The notes: generated by a model from the letters alone, not told the origin. A stretch of 64,000 bases of DNA from Scolanthus callimorphus (GCA_033964015.1 CM066922.1:25910961-25974960); one strand, 5' to 3'. Positions 52,601 to 55,376 are shown, numbered from the stretch's first letter. Numbers and translations: made by a program.

Positions 52601-53185
52601 GAGGATGTGGCAGAGATTAAAGCAAGTATAAAAGCGCAAGAAAACCCCGTGGGTTGCAATCCACTATATGATAACAAGGCTGCTTCAAAAGCACCGCGAT
52701 ATGAGGAGGTGCCGCAACCAAGCAGGCGCCACAAGGGACGTAATAGGTCCAGTGCTAAGGAGGAGGATCCTAAATCACAATATGAGAACAGCCCTCTGAA
52801 CAATGCGCCCCGTTATGAAGAAGTACCCCGTTTAAACAAGAGGTCCTCTTCATATGAAAATGTTCCTCCCTCGAAACATGACAAAACGGAACAAAAACTC
52901 ACTCGGAGATCTAAGGGCTCGGTACCCGATAGCGAAAAGGAGGACAATGTTGTATACGAGAATTACGACCAAGTACCCGACAATCTGACCAACGAAATCG
53001 AGAGCCCGGATGTGTTTGATGAGGAACCGGAAGTGACGTCACGGATGGACGAGCCTCTTTACGAGGTGATTCCTCCAGTAGGCCTTGTAGGGGGCGAAAA
53101 CGTCCGGAGGCGAGGCATATTACGGAGTTTATCTTCAGAGAAAGCGAAGGGGTATGAGGAATTAGAACCAGATTCGAACGCATAA
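9385..53185 (+). CDS. TSP1-EGF-cadherin-repeat single-pass receptor, full gene model (20 exons, 1987 aa)
   Basis: Join of 9385-9526, 21303-21539, 24058-25535, 26890-27121, 28792-29088, 30279-30584, 31219-31542, 32824-33044, 34792-34936, 36100-36269, 36788-36926, 37964-38148, 39332-39539, 41729-41892, 44354-44499, 45250-45374, 46496-46698, 47470-47649, 50710-50907, 52322-53185. All junctions are GT-AG, phases agree, and the total is 5964 nt. Domains: signal peptide 1-25; Arg8 29-36; TSP1 49-92; EGF 99-131; calcium-type EGF 135-168; Cys-rich segment 173-270; about ten cadherin-type repeats 273-1361 with DxNEAP linkers and LDYE/LDFE motifs; EGF pair 1362-1450; juxtamembrane region with RRRR at 1510-1513; membrane helix about 1603-1626; tyrosine-rich tail to 1987. 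It should act at the cell surface in adhesion or signalling. It is not a Fat, Dachsous or CELSR protein: there are too few repeats, no laminin G and no seven-helix domain. The exact family is not recognised. Confidence 0.85.
10491..10796. mobile_element. Two adjacent hairpin elements
   Basis: The first folds between AACCATTATCCTGC (10493) and GCAGGATAATGGTT (ending 10607). The second folds between ATTCAGCACATCGAT (about 10613) and ATCGATGTGCTGAAT (ending about 10790). Neither has coding capacity. Confidence 0.6.
10812..10912. repeat. Imperfect palindrome
   Basis: The inner core is GTTATCTGCC-GAAGC-GAGGCAGATAAC. Weaker pairing extends outward to CATGATA-type ends, giving a hairpin of about 100 nt. 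Confidence 0.6.
11310..11470 (-). mobile_element. Interspersed repeat, copy 1 (inverted relative to 51750)
   Basis: The phrases CCAATCCTTTCAATGTTATA and TAATCACTTGAGTAATTATA are reverse complements of phrases at 51760-51900, so this is a dispersed element present in both orientations. The stretch just upstream (11200-11260) is also shared with 30900-30990. Confidence 0.6.
11602..11634. repeat. (AAT)n microsatellite
   Basis: About ten AAT units in a row. Confidence 0.9.
12000..12600 (+). mobile_element. LINE/SINE-type 3' tails
   Basis: At 12222-12250 the phrase GGCGCTATATAAATTATT runs into ATT repeats, the usual look of the 3' end of L2/CR1-type non-LTR elements and SINEs that borrow their tails. 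At 12510-12545 a CTGAAGAAGGCTGGTTTGGC segment has the look of another non-LTR tail. No reverse transcriptase frame is present, so these are truncated copies. Confidence 0.45.
12840..13030. repeat. C-tract repeat with CTGGAATTTCCG units
   Basis: Three units of C-run plus CTGGAATTTCC occur, with the longest run of about 25 C at 12948-12972. Related pieces lie at 17765-17850. Open frames here read as poly-proline or poly-glycine and are artefacts. Confidence 0.75.
13174..13374. mobile_element. Foldback element with arms of about 85 bp
   Basis: The left arm (AATTGAGGCAAATCGGTTGA, 13178 on) is answered by the right arm ending TCAACCGATTTGCCTCATTT. The arms stay alignable through the ATATGGCC and AAATCACTGT phrases to a short loop near 13270. 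No coding capacity. Confidence 0.8.
13540..13650 (-). mobile_element. Composite SINE-like element: tRNA head plus 5S rRNA segment
   Basis: Read on the minus strand, 13646-13607 gives a tRNA 5' half with an A-box-like TGGCGCAGTTGG and D-arm/anticodon-arm form. It passes directly into 13600-13558, which reads AAGTTAAGCACGATCCGGCA and then GGTTAGTATTTGGATGGGTG, closely matching the central and box C part of eukaryotic 5S rRNA. The unit is too short and mixed to be a functional tRNA or 5S gene. 5S-derived (SINE3) and mixed tRNA/5S SINEs are known in animals. The 3' limit is uncertain. Confidence 0.7.
13952..13998. repeat. (GTCC)n microsatellite inside element A
   Basis: Imperfect GTCC tetranucleotide units. 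The matching place in copy B has (CGAA)n at 28582-28602. Confidence 0.9.
14100..15085 (+). repeat. Tandem array, 128-bp unit, eight copies (element A)
   Basis: The CACGTGA anchor falls at 14119, 14246, 14374, 14502, 14630, 14758, 14886 and 15014, with spacing of 127 and then 128 each time. Each unit has CACGTGATATGACGTCATCG, the second half-palindrome, TTAATATCTCGTGAAGGGAA and ACAACCAAACTTGGG. Some copies have lost the perfect palindrome (for example the copies near 14515 and 14898). Confidence 0.95.
16440..16800. repeat. Foldback with G and C tracts
   Basis: The left arm has G tracts followed by TTTTGGGGCGGGGGTGCTCG. The right arm has CGAGCACCCCCCCGCCCCAA followed by C tracts and TTTTTTCCGGGAAA. 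This is an inverted pair around a centre of about 180 bp. Confidence 0.7.
17765..17870. repeat. Remnant of the CTGGAATTTCC / C-tract repeat
   Basis: Two CTCTGGAATTTCC-type units and a G run of about 16 at 17831-17846 resemble 12840-13030 in part. Confidence 0.5.
17940..18665. repeat. Direct duplication of about 270 bp
   Basis: The block from ACAAATATCTACCTCTAAAT (17950) through the TATTTGACC-type, GATTTCTCTTCTGAT and GGTTACACCACTCTGAACTC phrases is repeated from 18400 to 18640 with scattered differences and one internal length change. Confidence 0.75.
19142..19345. mobile_element. TIR element family B, truncated copy
   Basis: Begins CAGCTAAAATCGTTGCATCG, shared with the starts of complete copies at 27197-27500 and 35773-36081, and carries the shared CCTAGTGCAGTCGCCTGGCT core. 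The right half is missing and other repeat DNA follows. Confidence 0.7.
20667..20803. mobile_element. Small TIR element
   Basis: The left end ATTACACGGTGGCGCGAAGA pairs with the right end TCTTCAAGCCACCGTGTAAT, with partial pairing inward. About 137 bp, no coding capacity. Confidence 0.75.
20983..21264 (-). mobile_element. Interspersed element family C, copy 1 (next to exon 2)
   Basis: Shares TTAAGCAATAAAAGTACTTT, the GCGTGCTCTCTG hairpin arms and the CCAATCAGAATGCGCACATT tail with copies at 44007-44320 and 54650-54967. It ends about 40 bp before the exon 2 acceptor. Confidence 0.8.
21303..21539 (+). CDS. Exon 2: thrombospondin type 1 repeat and start of EGF 1
   Basis: Acceptor AG at 21301-21302, donor GTAAGC at 21540, phases 1 and 1. 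Encodes residues 48-127. A WSDWSLC start, the TRTR strand, QQWGGTC and EDCG fit a TSP1 fold; this domain family binds glycans and often carries C-mannosyl tryptophan. A GGC...AICSSGQDSSICSCSPGY stretch then starts an EGF module finished in exon 3. Confidence 0.9.
22487..22800. mobile_element. TIR element family D, partial copy
   Basis: Shares the start AAAGGGGCCACGATTTTGAG and the phrases TCTAGGTTTGTTAAATAA and AATTTGATAGCGAAAGCTA with the complete copy at 38217-38608. The right end is replaced by other repeat DNA. Confidence 0.65.
23600..23986. mobile_element. Large foldback element, arms over 130 bp
   Basis: The left arm runs from CAGAACCCAAAAATGGCAAG through CTAAGGTCAGGTAAAGTCAG and TCAAATATGACTTTTT to TCTTTAAGATAT. 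The right arm is its near complement, ending CTTGCCATTTTTGGGTTCTG. The loop is near 23780. A transcript would form a very long hairpin inside intron 2. Confidence 0.85.
24058..25535 (+). CDS. Exon 3: EGF 1 end, calcium-type EGF 2, Cys-rich segment, cadherin repeats 1-3 and start of 4
   Basis: Acceptor CAG at 24055-24057, donor GTAAGA at 25536, phases 1 to 0. Residues 127-619. DVDECTNNPCQHIC opens a calcium-binding EGF. A segment with eight cysteines (173-270), partly like a sushi/CCP module in its last third (SCQLNGAG..VRW..QLFC), follows. Cadherin-type repeats begin at NDPP (275), DVNDPP (375), RNEPP (480) and DVNEAP (589). Repeat 2 has AVDSD and LDHE, repeat 3 has DEDGD and LDYE. Repeat 1 lacks a clear DxD and LDxE, so it may not bind calcium. 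Several N-glycosylation sequons are present. Confidence 0.95.
25550..25670. mobile_element. Hairpin element just after the exon 3 donor
   Basis: Arms CAGACAGCCTTGTCCCTGGC and its near complement (GAGGGACAAGGCTTTCTG) extend through GTGGGCTTC / GAAGCCCAC. The left arm begins 14 bp after the donor GT. Confidence 0.8.
25675..25850. mobile_element. Short element with repeated CATAACGACATA phrases
   Basis: ACATAACGACATAAGAG and its complements TTATGTCGTTAT occur several times in both directions. Likely a foldback remnant. Confidence 0.5.
25851..26889. other. Rest of intron 3
   Basis: Contains a short direct repeat at 26350-26440 (CCACAGGCTTCCCAGTAA twice), a CCCATG-rich imperfect inverted stretch near 26480-26560, and the palindrome pair at 26594-26830. 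Confidence 0.5.
26594..26830. repeat. Two tandem palindromes of about 110 bp
   Basis: Each unit runs from ACTAAATCACTAGTCTCC to GGAGACT. It folds around CGCAACGCTTCC-TTCCGAG-GGAAGCGTTGCG and CCGTGTTTT / AAAACACGG. A third ACTAAATCACTAGT follows at about 26815. The last repeat ends about 60 bp before the exon 4 acceptor. Confidence 0.8.
26890..27121 (+). CDS. Exon 4: remainder of cadherin repeat 4
   Basis: Acceptor CAG at 26887-26889, donor GTAAGC at 27122, phases 0 to 1. Residues 620-697. Begins VSDPDN (the DxD calcium motif), has VVDYEQTP and VKCTDTGNPPLS, and ends in the linker whose aspartate is completed by exon 5. Confidence 0.92.
27197..27500. mobile_element. TIR element family B, complete copy
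   Basis: The left end CAGCTAAAATCATTGCATCG pairs with the right end CGGGTCGCGATACAGCGGTT..AGCTG. The core carries CCTAGTGCAGTCGCCTGGCT and its complement-like TTGACTGCATTAGGCGAAAC. Confidence 0.8.
27623..28731 (-). mobile_element. Helentron-like non-autonomous element, copy B (reversed)
   Basis: Starts with the reversed right end (ATCTATATTA complement, then TTAGCCACTGGCTAA and GCGGAGCTCC). It holds five anchors of the 128-bp array, a (CGAA)n microsatellite and the reversed left end with a GGGCGCCTTCGGCGCCC hairpin and GGGAGCTCCGCTA. It fills most of intron 4 and ends about 60 bp before exon 5. Confidence 0.7.
27880..28580 (-). repeat. Tandem array, 128-bp unit (element B)
   Basis: TGTCACGTGA falls at 27961, 28081, 28209, 28337 and 28465, with spacings of 120, 128, 128 and 128. 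The 120 step is in the unit that lacks one half of the TGACGTCATCGATGACGTCA palindrome. Confidence 0.9.
28792..29088 (+). CDS. Exon 5: cadherin repeat 5
   Basis: Acceptor CAG at 28789-28791, donor GTCAGT at 29089, phases 1 and 1, so the exon is a symmetric module holding one repeat (residues 697-796). DINEAPTS linker, PENSPQGTFVG, SLDFEATP and VTDSGG motifs are all present. Confidence 0.93.
29144..29527. mobile_element. TIR element (GACCCCGTCCACACTAC ends)
   Basis: The left end TTAGACCCCGTCCACACTAC pairs with the right end GTAGTGTGGACGGGGTCTTA. The inside is rich in GAAAACGGA and TCCGTTTTC phrases in both directions. No coding capacity. Confidence 0.85.
29528..30278. other. Rest of intron 5
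   Basis: No named repeat recognised apart from AT-rich stretches. A small direct repeat GAAATAGTTGTGCAGA / GAGATAGTTGTGCAGA lies near 29950. Confidence 0.4.
30279..30584 (+). CDS. Exon 6: cadherin repeat 6
   Basis: Acceptor CAG at 30276-30278, donor GTGAGT at 30585, phases 1 and 1 (residues 796-898). DRNDAPTD linker, NENSQPGVIISHIDLVDQDRDAP and NYEALNPPELRI. The LDYE position reads YEAL and the DxD is shifted, so calcium binding may be weaker here. Confidence 0.92.
30585..31218. other. Intron 6
   Basis: 30900-30990 is related to intron 1 at 11200-11260 (shared ACTAACTGATATGCAAA phrase). Nothing else recognised. Confidence 0.5.
31219..31542 (+). CDS. Exon 7: cadherin repeat 7 with extra cysteines
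   Basis: Acceptor CAG at 31216-31218, donor GTAGGT at 31543, phases 1 and 1 (residues 898-1006). DVNEAPLD linker, NVTDPDIGQ, LDFEQS and LKCTD motifs. A CNVCDVMANGTC cluster adds three cysteines not usual in cadherin repeats. Confidence 0.93.
31580..31632. repeat. Poly-T then poly-G tract
   Basis: About 31 T followed by about 22 G, 37 bp into intron 7. Confidence 0.95.
32001..32211. mobile_element. Palindromic element (GACCCAATCGGCTAAC ends)
   Basis: The left arm from GACCCAATCGGCTAACGGTG through ACATCTTGTTGCCACCCAAT and TGGTTACAATTGT pairs with the right arm, ending GCCGATTTGGTC. A diverged relative lies at about 53985-54110 and a fragment at about 55745-55790. Confidence 0.85.
32628..32792. 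mobile_element. TIR element next to exon 8
   Basis: The left end CTAGCCTGCGTAGCTGGCGG pairs with the right end CCGCCAGCTACGCAGGCTAG. Total length 165 bp. It ends 31 bp before the exon 8 acceptor. Confidence 0.9.
32824..33044 (+). CDS. Exon 8: first half of cadherin repeat 8
   Basis: Acceptor TAG at 32821-32823, donor GTATGA at 33045 (weak), phases 1 to 0 (residues 1006-1079). DANEAPTS linker and AVDPDNQD motif, then FPEDDDGFPFYFINNRIFKIE. Confidence 0.9.
33045..34791. other. Intron 8
   Basis: 33297-33640 is a diverged relative of family D (TAGCCAAGGTTTGTTAAATA and GAGCGGATGGAAAGGGATTG). 33820-34640 is rich in GCGCAACA and TTGTCGCC phrases in both directions and resembles the ends of the element at 59617. 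The family A element ends 25 bp before exon 9. Confidence 0.5.
34649..34766. mobile_element. Short TIR element, family A, copy 2
   Basis: AGGCCCATCACCAACAGGGA at the left and TCGGTTGGTGATGGGC at the right, with TTAA on both sides. It is closely related to 421-550 but shorter at the right end. Confidence 0.8.
34792..34936 (+). CDS. Exon 9: second half of cadherin repeat 8
   Basis: Acceptor CAG at 34789-34791, donor GTAAAA at 34937, phases 0 to 1 (residues 1080-1128). DMTQPKNFTVKIKVTDDGRVVKDF ends as a cadherin G strand. Confidence 0.88.
35773..36081. mobile_element. TIR element family B, copy 3, next to exon 10
   Basis: The left end CAGCTAAAACCGTTTCATCA pairs with the right end TGCAACGATTTTAGCT. 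It shares the CCTAGTGCAGTCAACTGGCT core with the other copies. Its end lies about 18 bp before the exon 10 acceptor. Confidence 0.8.
36100..36269 (+). CDS. Exon 10: first half of cadherin repeat 9
   Basis: Acceptor CAG at 36097-36099, donor GTATCA at 36270 (weak), phases 1 to 0 (residues 1128-1184). The linker reads SDHYPVVG instead of DxNEAP and the DxD is absent, so this repeat has probably lost calcium binding. Confidence 0.85.
36331..36503. mobile_element. TIR element in intron 10
   Basis: The left end GTAAAATCACACTCACACAC pairs with the right end GTGTGTGAGTGTGATTTTAC. Inside is a second inverted pair (AAACTCACTATCTATA.. / ..TAGACAGTGAGTTT). Confidence 0.9.
36788..36926 (+). CDS. Exon 11: second half of cadherin repeat 9
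   Basis: Acceptor CAG at 36785-36787, donor GTAAGC at 36927, phases 0 to 1 (residues 1185-1231). Reads MLVKRVVLQDYQNI and then DLYVYVSIRT. Q-D-Y-Q stands where LDYE is usual. Confidence 0.85.
36927..37963. other. Intron 11
   Basis: No exon or named repeat recognised. The last 300 bp contain CCCC-rich phrases that resemble other degenerate repeats in the window. Confidence 0.4.
37964..38148 (+). CDS. Exon 12: first half of cadherin repeat 10, cysteine-rich
   Basis: Acceptor CAG at 37961-37963, donor GTAAAA at 38149, phases 1 to 0 (residues 1231-1292). NDAPDVDMC linker, PESQPKGAVVG, then CALTSCCHQIGQ and QCK. Five cysteines in 62 residues is unusual for a cadherin repeat. Confidence 0.9.
38217..38608. 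mobile_element. TIR element family D, complete copy with TTAA flanks
   Basis: The left end TTAAAGGGGCATTGTCACC pairs with the right end GTGACAGTGCCCCTTTAA. TTAA at both ends suits a piggyBac-type target. Other copies: 22487-22800 and about 33297-33640. Confidence 0.85.
38609..39331. other. Rest of intron 12
   Basis: Nothing recognised beyond short inverted phrases. Confidence 0.35.
39332..39539 (+). CDS. Exon 13: second half of cadherin repeat 10
   Basis: Acceptor CAG at 39329-39331, donor GTAAGA at 39540, phases 0 to 1 (residues 1293-1362). VDSPDDNSVNRPSHDA, then DDSLVLRSRKSLQYND and PISCHDFSRP; DSPDD can serve as the DxD motif. Confidence 0.9.
39700..41735 (+). repeat. Minisatellite of about 75 bp containing the exon 14 acceptor
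   Basis: The basic unit, clearest at 41270-41720 (for example 75 bp from 41341 to 41416), has GACATTAATATGGTGTTTGT, then CTAGAATGTAACAAAGGACA, then CGCCCGGCTTTATGA and TTCATTTCATGCTG. A variant unit with AAAACGAAGCA and TAATAAAATGCACATG is mixed in, giving a loose higher-order order. The last copy supplies the real TAG acceptor (41726-41728), and its homology continues about 25 bp into exon 14. The array is interrupted by the foldback at 40560-40959. Confidence 0.93.
40560..40959. mobile_element. Foldback element inserted in the minisatellite
   Basis: The left end CAGTCAAAAGACATGAAGCG pairs with the right end CGCTTCATGTCTTTTGACTG. The arms continue through ACTCTAGGGG-, AATAATGGAATA- and GCCATGGAAT-type phrases. 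400 bp. It splits a CTGCCTTAATAATAAAATG phrase of the array, so it is younger than the array. Confidence 0.9.
41729..41892 (+). CDS. Exon 14: EGF 3 and start of EGF 4
   Basis: Acceptor TAG at 41726-41728, donor GTGAGT at 41893, phases 1 to 0 (residues 1362-1416). [27 protein letters not shown] is a complete EGF core (given here in part: CANGGIC, GYICKC, GYRGEKC). EQDIDYC opens a calcium-type EGF finished in exon 15. The first 25 bp are also present in the minisatellite units. Confidence 0.93.
42175..42235 (-). mobile_element. tRNA-like SINE fragment
   Basis: On the minus strand GTCGTGGGTTCGAATCGGTC carries a good tRNA B box (GGTTCGAATC). No A box of matching spacing is clear, so this is a fragment. 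Confidence 0.4.
42630..43965. mobile_element. Possible DNA transposon bounded by inverted TATA-bearing ends
   Basis: AAACACGAAACCGCGCTATA-AAAGGG near 42640-42670 is repeated in inverse at 43930-43960. Each copy has a TATAAAAGGG box pointing inward. The inside has short open frames (43100-43408 +, 43134-43337 +) but no recognisable transposase. Could be a decayed element or two copies of one terminal repeat. Confidence 0.35.
44007..44320 (-). mobile_element. Interspersed element family C, copy 2 (next to exon 15)
   Basis: TTAAGCAATAAAAGTACTTT start, GTGCTCTCTGGTTTCTTACA arm and AACCAATCAGAATGCGCACA end, as in the copy next to exon 2, in the same orientation. Confidence 0.8.
44354..44499 (+). 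CDS. Exon 15: rest of EGF 4 and a CxxC segment
   Basis: Acceptor CAG at 44351-44353, donor GTCAGT at 44500, phases 0 to 2 (residues 1417-1465). RGTCQDGVTSFTCKCNKGF and GALCDK finish the EGF. HCNQCKLGTLC follows. The open frame continues past the donor, but the conserved phase into exon 16 (AG plus A, arginine) supports splicing here. Confidence 0.85.
44500..45249. other. Intron 15
   Basis: ATTATCTTCGTTCTACA occurs twice near 44890 and 44950 as a local direct repeat. Nothing else recognised. Confidence 0.4.
45250..45374 (+). CDS. Exon 16: juxtamembrane segment
   Basis: Acceptor CAG at 45247-45249 after a strong pyrimidine tract, donor GTTTGC at 45375 (non-consensus at +3), phases 2 to 1 (residues 1465-1507). 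CLGEDYQIRILEEGR then a helical, charged stretch EEKLRAIEQEIAILIDGLVV. Confidence 0.8.
45375..46495. other. Intron 16
   Basis: 45440-45720 repeats CCTGGAAAA-type phrases and is probably repeat-derived. No exon seen. Confidence 0.4.
46496..46698 (+). CDS. Exon 17: RRRR site and extracellular stalk
   Basis: Acceptor CAG at 46493-46495, donor GTACCT at 46699, phases 1 to 0 (residues 1507-1574). GKARRRRSPADYYVEIL holds a furin-type RxRR site at 1510-1513. Three cysteines follow (YACKLL, RACIGEKDC). The mixed strand/helix look with a cleavage site is reminiscent of SEA or other self-associating stalk domains, without a clear match. Confidence 0.88.
46699..47469. other. Intron 17
   Basis: Mostly occupied by the tRNA-derived SINE at 46955-47352. 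Confidence 0.6.
46955..47352 (-). mobile_element. tRNA-derived SINE, nearly full length
   Basis: Minus strand: the head at 47352-47278 has a tRNA form with an A box TTAGCGCAGTGGTAGAGCG and a B box GGAGTTCAAACCC. The body has GGATAAAGACGTTAAACCGG and GGGACGTTAAAGAACCACGA. The tail near 46990-46960 reads TTTGAGCCGCGAGGATAAGC and then GCGCTATATAAGCACGGTTA, a LINE-type end, with short A/T runs. No anticodon stem good enough for a working tRNA is evident. Confidence 0.75.
47470..47649 (+). CDS. Exon 18: membrane helix
   Basis: Acceptor TAG at 47467-47469, donor GTAGGT at 47650, phases 0 and 0, 60 codons (residues 1575-1634). A glycine/serine-rich lead (GTGKGGRTGAQSSGLGGG) precedes a helix of about 24 hydrophobic residues (1603-1626, core VAIVIVGVLCIVALLAMF). 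RRKYKKAK is the basic stop-transfer signal, placing the C terminus in the cytosol. Confidence 0.95.
47650..50709. other. Intron 18
   Basis: 47690-48660 is unassigned DNA with GCGCGC-rich patches. 49670-50520 is a compound minisatellite. No exon seen. Confidence 0.5.
49670..50520. repeat. GTT-rich compound minisatellite
   Basis: Units of TTAAATAGACGCCTTTATTT plus AAGACCGAGGAAGGCTGTAG and a variable (GTT)n/(GTC)n stretch recur about eight to ten times with changing length. Long open frames rich in leucine and valine are by-products. Confidence 0.85.
50710..50907 (+). CDS. Exon 19: first part of the cytoplasmic tail, NPxY motif
   Basis: Acceptor CAG at 50707-50709, donor GTAAGT at 50908, phases 0 and 0, 66 codons (residues 1635-1700). 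NPVY at 1653-1656 fits PTB-domain or endocytic NPxY signals. The last 75 bp of the exon, with the donor, are the first copy of a six-fold tandem repeat. Confidence 0.92.
50833..51510 (+). repeat. Six tandem copies of a 113-bp unit holding the exon 19 end and donor
   Basis: Units start at 50833, 50946, 51059, 51172, 51285 and 51398. Each has the last 75 bp of exon 19 (or its copy) and 38 bp of intron start. Copies 1-4 look identical apart from the junction and have GTAAGT. Copies 5-6 have GTAGGT and a few changes (AATAACCTC, and AATTAATG in copy 5). 113 is not a multiple of 3, and the read-through frame stops at a TAG near 50944. Confidence 0.97.
51511..52321. other. Rest of intron 19
   Basis: Contains the interspersed repeat at 51750-51910 (plus-oriented copy of the 11310 element). 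Nothing else named. Confidence 0.5.
51750..51910 (+). mobile_element. Interspersed repeat, copy 2
   Basis: TATAATTACTCAAGTGATTA and TATAACATTGAAAGGATTGG are inverse matches to intron 1 near 11330-11450. CTGATTGGTCGAGAGG is typical of cnidarian and other MITE interiors. Confidence 0.6.
52322..53185 (+). CDS. Exon 20: tyrosine-rich C-terminal tail and stop
   Basis: Acceptor CAG at 52319-52321, phase 0, stop TAA at 53183-53185; 287 codons (residues 1701-1987). Hydrophilic and probably disordered. Tyrosine motifs: NPCY 1725-1728, YETV 1776, NPLY 1813-1816, YEEVP 1827 and 1865, YENS 1854, YENVP 1878, YENY 1912, YDQVP 1915, YEVIP 1947, YEEL 1978. YEEV resembles Src-family SH2 ligands, YxN resembles Grb2 ligands and NPxY fits PTB domains. 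No kinase or catenin-binding region of classical cadherins is seen. Confidence 0.95.
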   Translation, partial: VRENELYRPPGQENQEPGIPITVRNPCYAGASGSSLGARPKLNNVSDEKPTKRLNTVDLKSGKEFSEDSETNDDHYETVDDIKKAVNVDVAVDEDVAEIKASIKAQENPVGCNPLYDNKAASKAPRYEEVPQPSRRHKGRNRSSAKEEDPKSQYENSPLNNAPRYEEVPRLNKRSSSYENVPPSKHDKTEQKLTRRSKGSVPDSEKEDNVVYENYDQVPDNLTNEIESPDVFDEEPEVTSRMDEPLYEVIPPVGLVGGENVRRRGILRSLSSEKAKGYEELEPDSNA

Positions 53186-53860
53186 TAAGGATATATTTTT
53201 GCAAATTAATATACCTTTTTGATCGCAAGCATCACGAGAAAGGGAAGAACTTACTCTCGCCTCAAATTTCTGAGCAGCAAACTAATTGTTTGGCTTCCGT
53301 TCCATCAAACCTTTTAAGATAGGCAAATGGATTTTTTCTAAGTTTCGTTTGCATTTTATTGGGAAAATTTTGCTTTGAAGCCGAAATTTGTTTTTAAATC
53401 AAAAAAACTCGTAGAATTATGAAAGTTGCCGTAACAGTAAGTGACACACGCAAAGCGCAAAGGCTCATGGCCACCAAATATAAAGCCCAGACGACAGGAT
53501 TTGGTAATATTCCGCGAAAGAAAATGCCTGTTTTTCACCCGTCGTTCGATCATCGATGACCGCGTAGGTGTACTTCCAGCAACAAATGTGATTATCTTCA
53601 TTTATAATTAATTTTAACGACCATACCGTAGAGTTTCAAGTTGTTATTGTGGCCATCTAATTCAGATATTAAGTGAGAAATTTTGGGATGTTGCAGTTCT
53701 CCCTATACCACCTTTTCAACTCATTTATAACCATGAAGCTTAGAAAAATCATAAGCGCGAAGGAGGTTTGTATTCGCGGTCTTAATTTGCATAGATTTTT
53801 GTGATTTTATTCCTTCCTTTTCTCGACATTAACTCATTCGTTTGAGAATAAACTCGGTTT
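53186..53860 (+). other. Probable 3' untranslated region
   Basis: AT-rich with no further long frame. The first canonical AATAAA after the stop is at about 53847-53852. Earlier variant signals are possible, so the true end is uncertain. Confidence 0.45.
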
Positions 53861-53984
53861 TGCGTCTCGTTTTTCCTCACTTCTCAGTGTTTTGAAATTC
53901 TGAGATTCTGTCCCGTGTTTGATATATTACATAAAATAGCCTGAAACACCCTCCAAATTCTGCTAGCAGGCTATTCATTTTGTA

Positions 53985-54110
53985 CATACACAGTGGCATA
54001 CGTTCGGCCGTGTATGAGAAATATGGCAAATTTTACAATTTTGTCCTCCCAAATTAATCACCACATGATCTGAATTGCGTGGCGACAATAGGTAAGCACC
54101 CTTAGCAGAT
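53985..54110. mobile_element. Diverged relative of the 32001 palindromic element
   Basis: Shares the GTGTATGAGAAAT, ATCACCACATGATCTGAATT and GTGGCGACAA phrases with the right half of 32001-32211. Confidence 0.6.
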
Positions 54111-54112
54111 TA

Positions 54113-54203
54113 ACAGTGCGTCTACACTAGGACTTAAAACATGATGAAACTAATACTGAAACATATTGACAATTCTTGACCAGTGTGGACGCACTATAAC
54201 TCT
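54113..54203. mobile_element. Very short TIR element
   Basis: AGTGCGTCTACACT at the left pairs with AGTGTGGACGCACT at the right, about 90 bp in all. Confidence 0.6.
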
Positions 54204-54649
54204 TAGGTATGTGTGGAAAACAAAAAAAGAATCAGTCCAAGTGTTCCCTTGTGACAGATCTTGAAGTGAAGCTTTTTGCGAACGCTTACCTAAGAAAATG
54301 GTCTATTGTTTTTTTGTGTATCACAAACATATAGGAATTTGACTGGATACCAATTTTCCCAGAGGAGAGCTAATATCTCTTGAAAATTACAGAACTTGGA
54401 ACTCAACGGAGGTATCTATTTTAATCAACGACGAACGTAAATCGGGTTTTTATTCGTGTGTAATACTGCATGTTCTTGAAGTTTAAACTTGTTTTATCTA
54501 TCATACCAGAAAAGAAGCCGTCACGTGGCGACGAAAGATTTCAACAACTAAAAGGTTTTAAAACTCATGAATATTGAAGGAGGTTTGCGCTCGTCTTCTA
54601 AGGTTTTCCTTATTTTTCTAGACATAAAATGATTCGTTTGAGAAGTATT

Positions 54650-54967
54650 TAGAAAATAACACCCATGTTGTATTGTGAATGTGCGCATTCTGATTGGTTA
54701 AAAGGCGTGTTTGTAAGAGACCTGAGAAACACGATTGTCACGCAACGCTGTGGCGCGTGTGTATGTTATTTTCTAAAAGCAATAAAAATACTTTCTGCGT
54801 GCTCTCTGGTTTCTTACAAACACTCGGGAAATGTTTGTCGAACTGATAAAACTTGAAAGACACTCGCCTTCGGCTCGTATCTTTCAAGTTTTGATCAGTT
54901 CTCCCAACATCCCCCTCGTGTTTGTAAGAAAGCAGAGAGCACGCGGAAAGTACTTTTATTGCTTAAA
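54650..54967 (+). mobile_element. Interspersed element family C, copy 3
   Basis: Reads in the opposite direction to the other two copies: starts AGAAAATAACACCCATGTTG and ends GTACTTTTATTGCTTAAAT. The inner hairpin arms GTGCTCTCTGGTTTCTTACA / GTAAGAAAGCAGAGAGCAC are intact. Confidence 0.85.
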
Positions 54968-55096
54968 TCAAACACTCCACTGTTTCTTTCATCAGGATTT
55001 CAAAATACCTCGAAGTCGATTAAGCAATTCGGATTCGCCTCGGTTATTCAAACCACTTCTCAGTGTTAGGAAATCCTGATGATACACGATACAAAT

Positions 55097-55212
55097 TACA
55101 AATTACCTCCACCTATATTGAATTACAAATTTTTCGTTTTATCGTCAACCTTCCTTGCTTCCATTTGAATATAGCGTTATTCAATATAGGTGGAGATAAT
55201 TTGTAATACGTT
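55097..55212. mobile_element. Foldback element
   Basis: ACAAATTACCTCCACCTATA pairs with TATAGGTGGAGATAATTTGT; spacer of about 65 bp. Confidence 0.7.
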
Positions 55213-55376
55213 ATTCTCCCCGTTTATAAGTCAACATTCATTGTTTACCCTTTCAACAGAATAACTAGAAACCTATTCAATTGCTAGTCTATCAAACGCA
55301 TTTCAGAAGGATTTAAAGGTATTTGACATTTGATACAACTGTACAATTTCTCAGAGACGACCGAGCCCATTTAACA

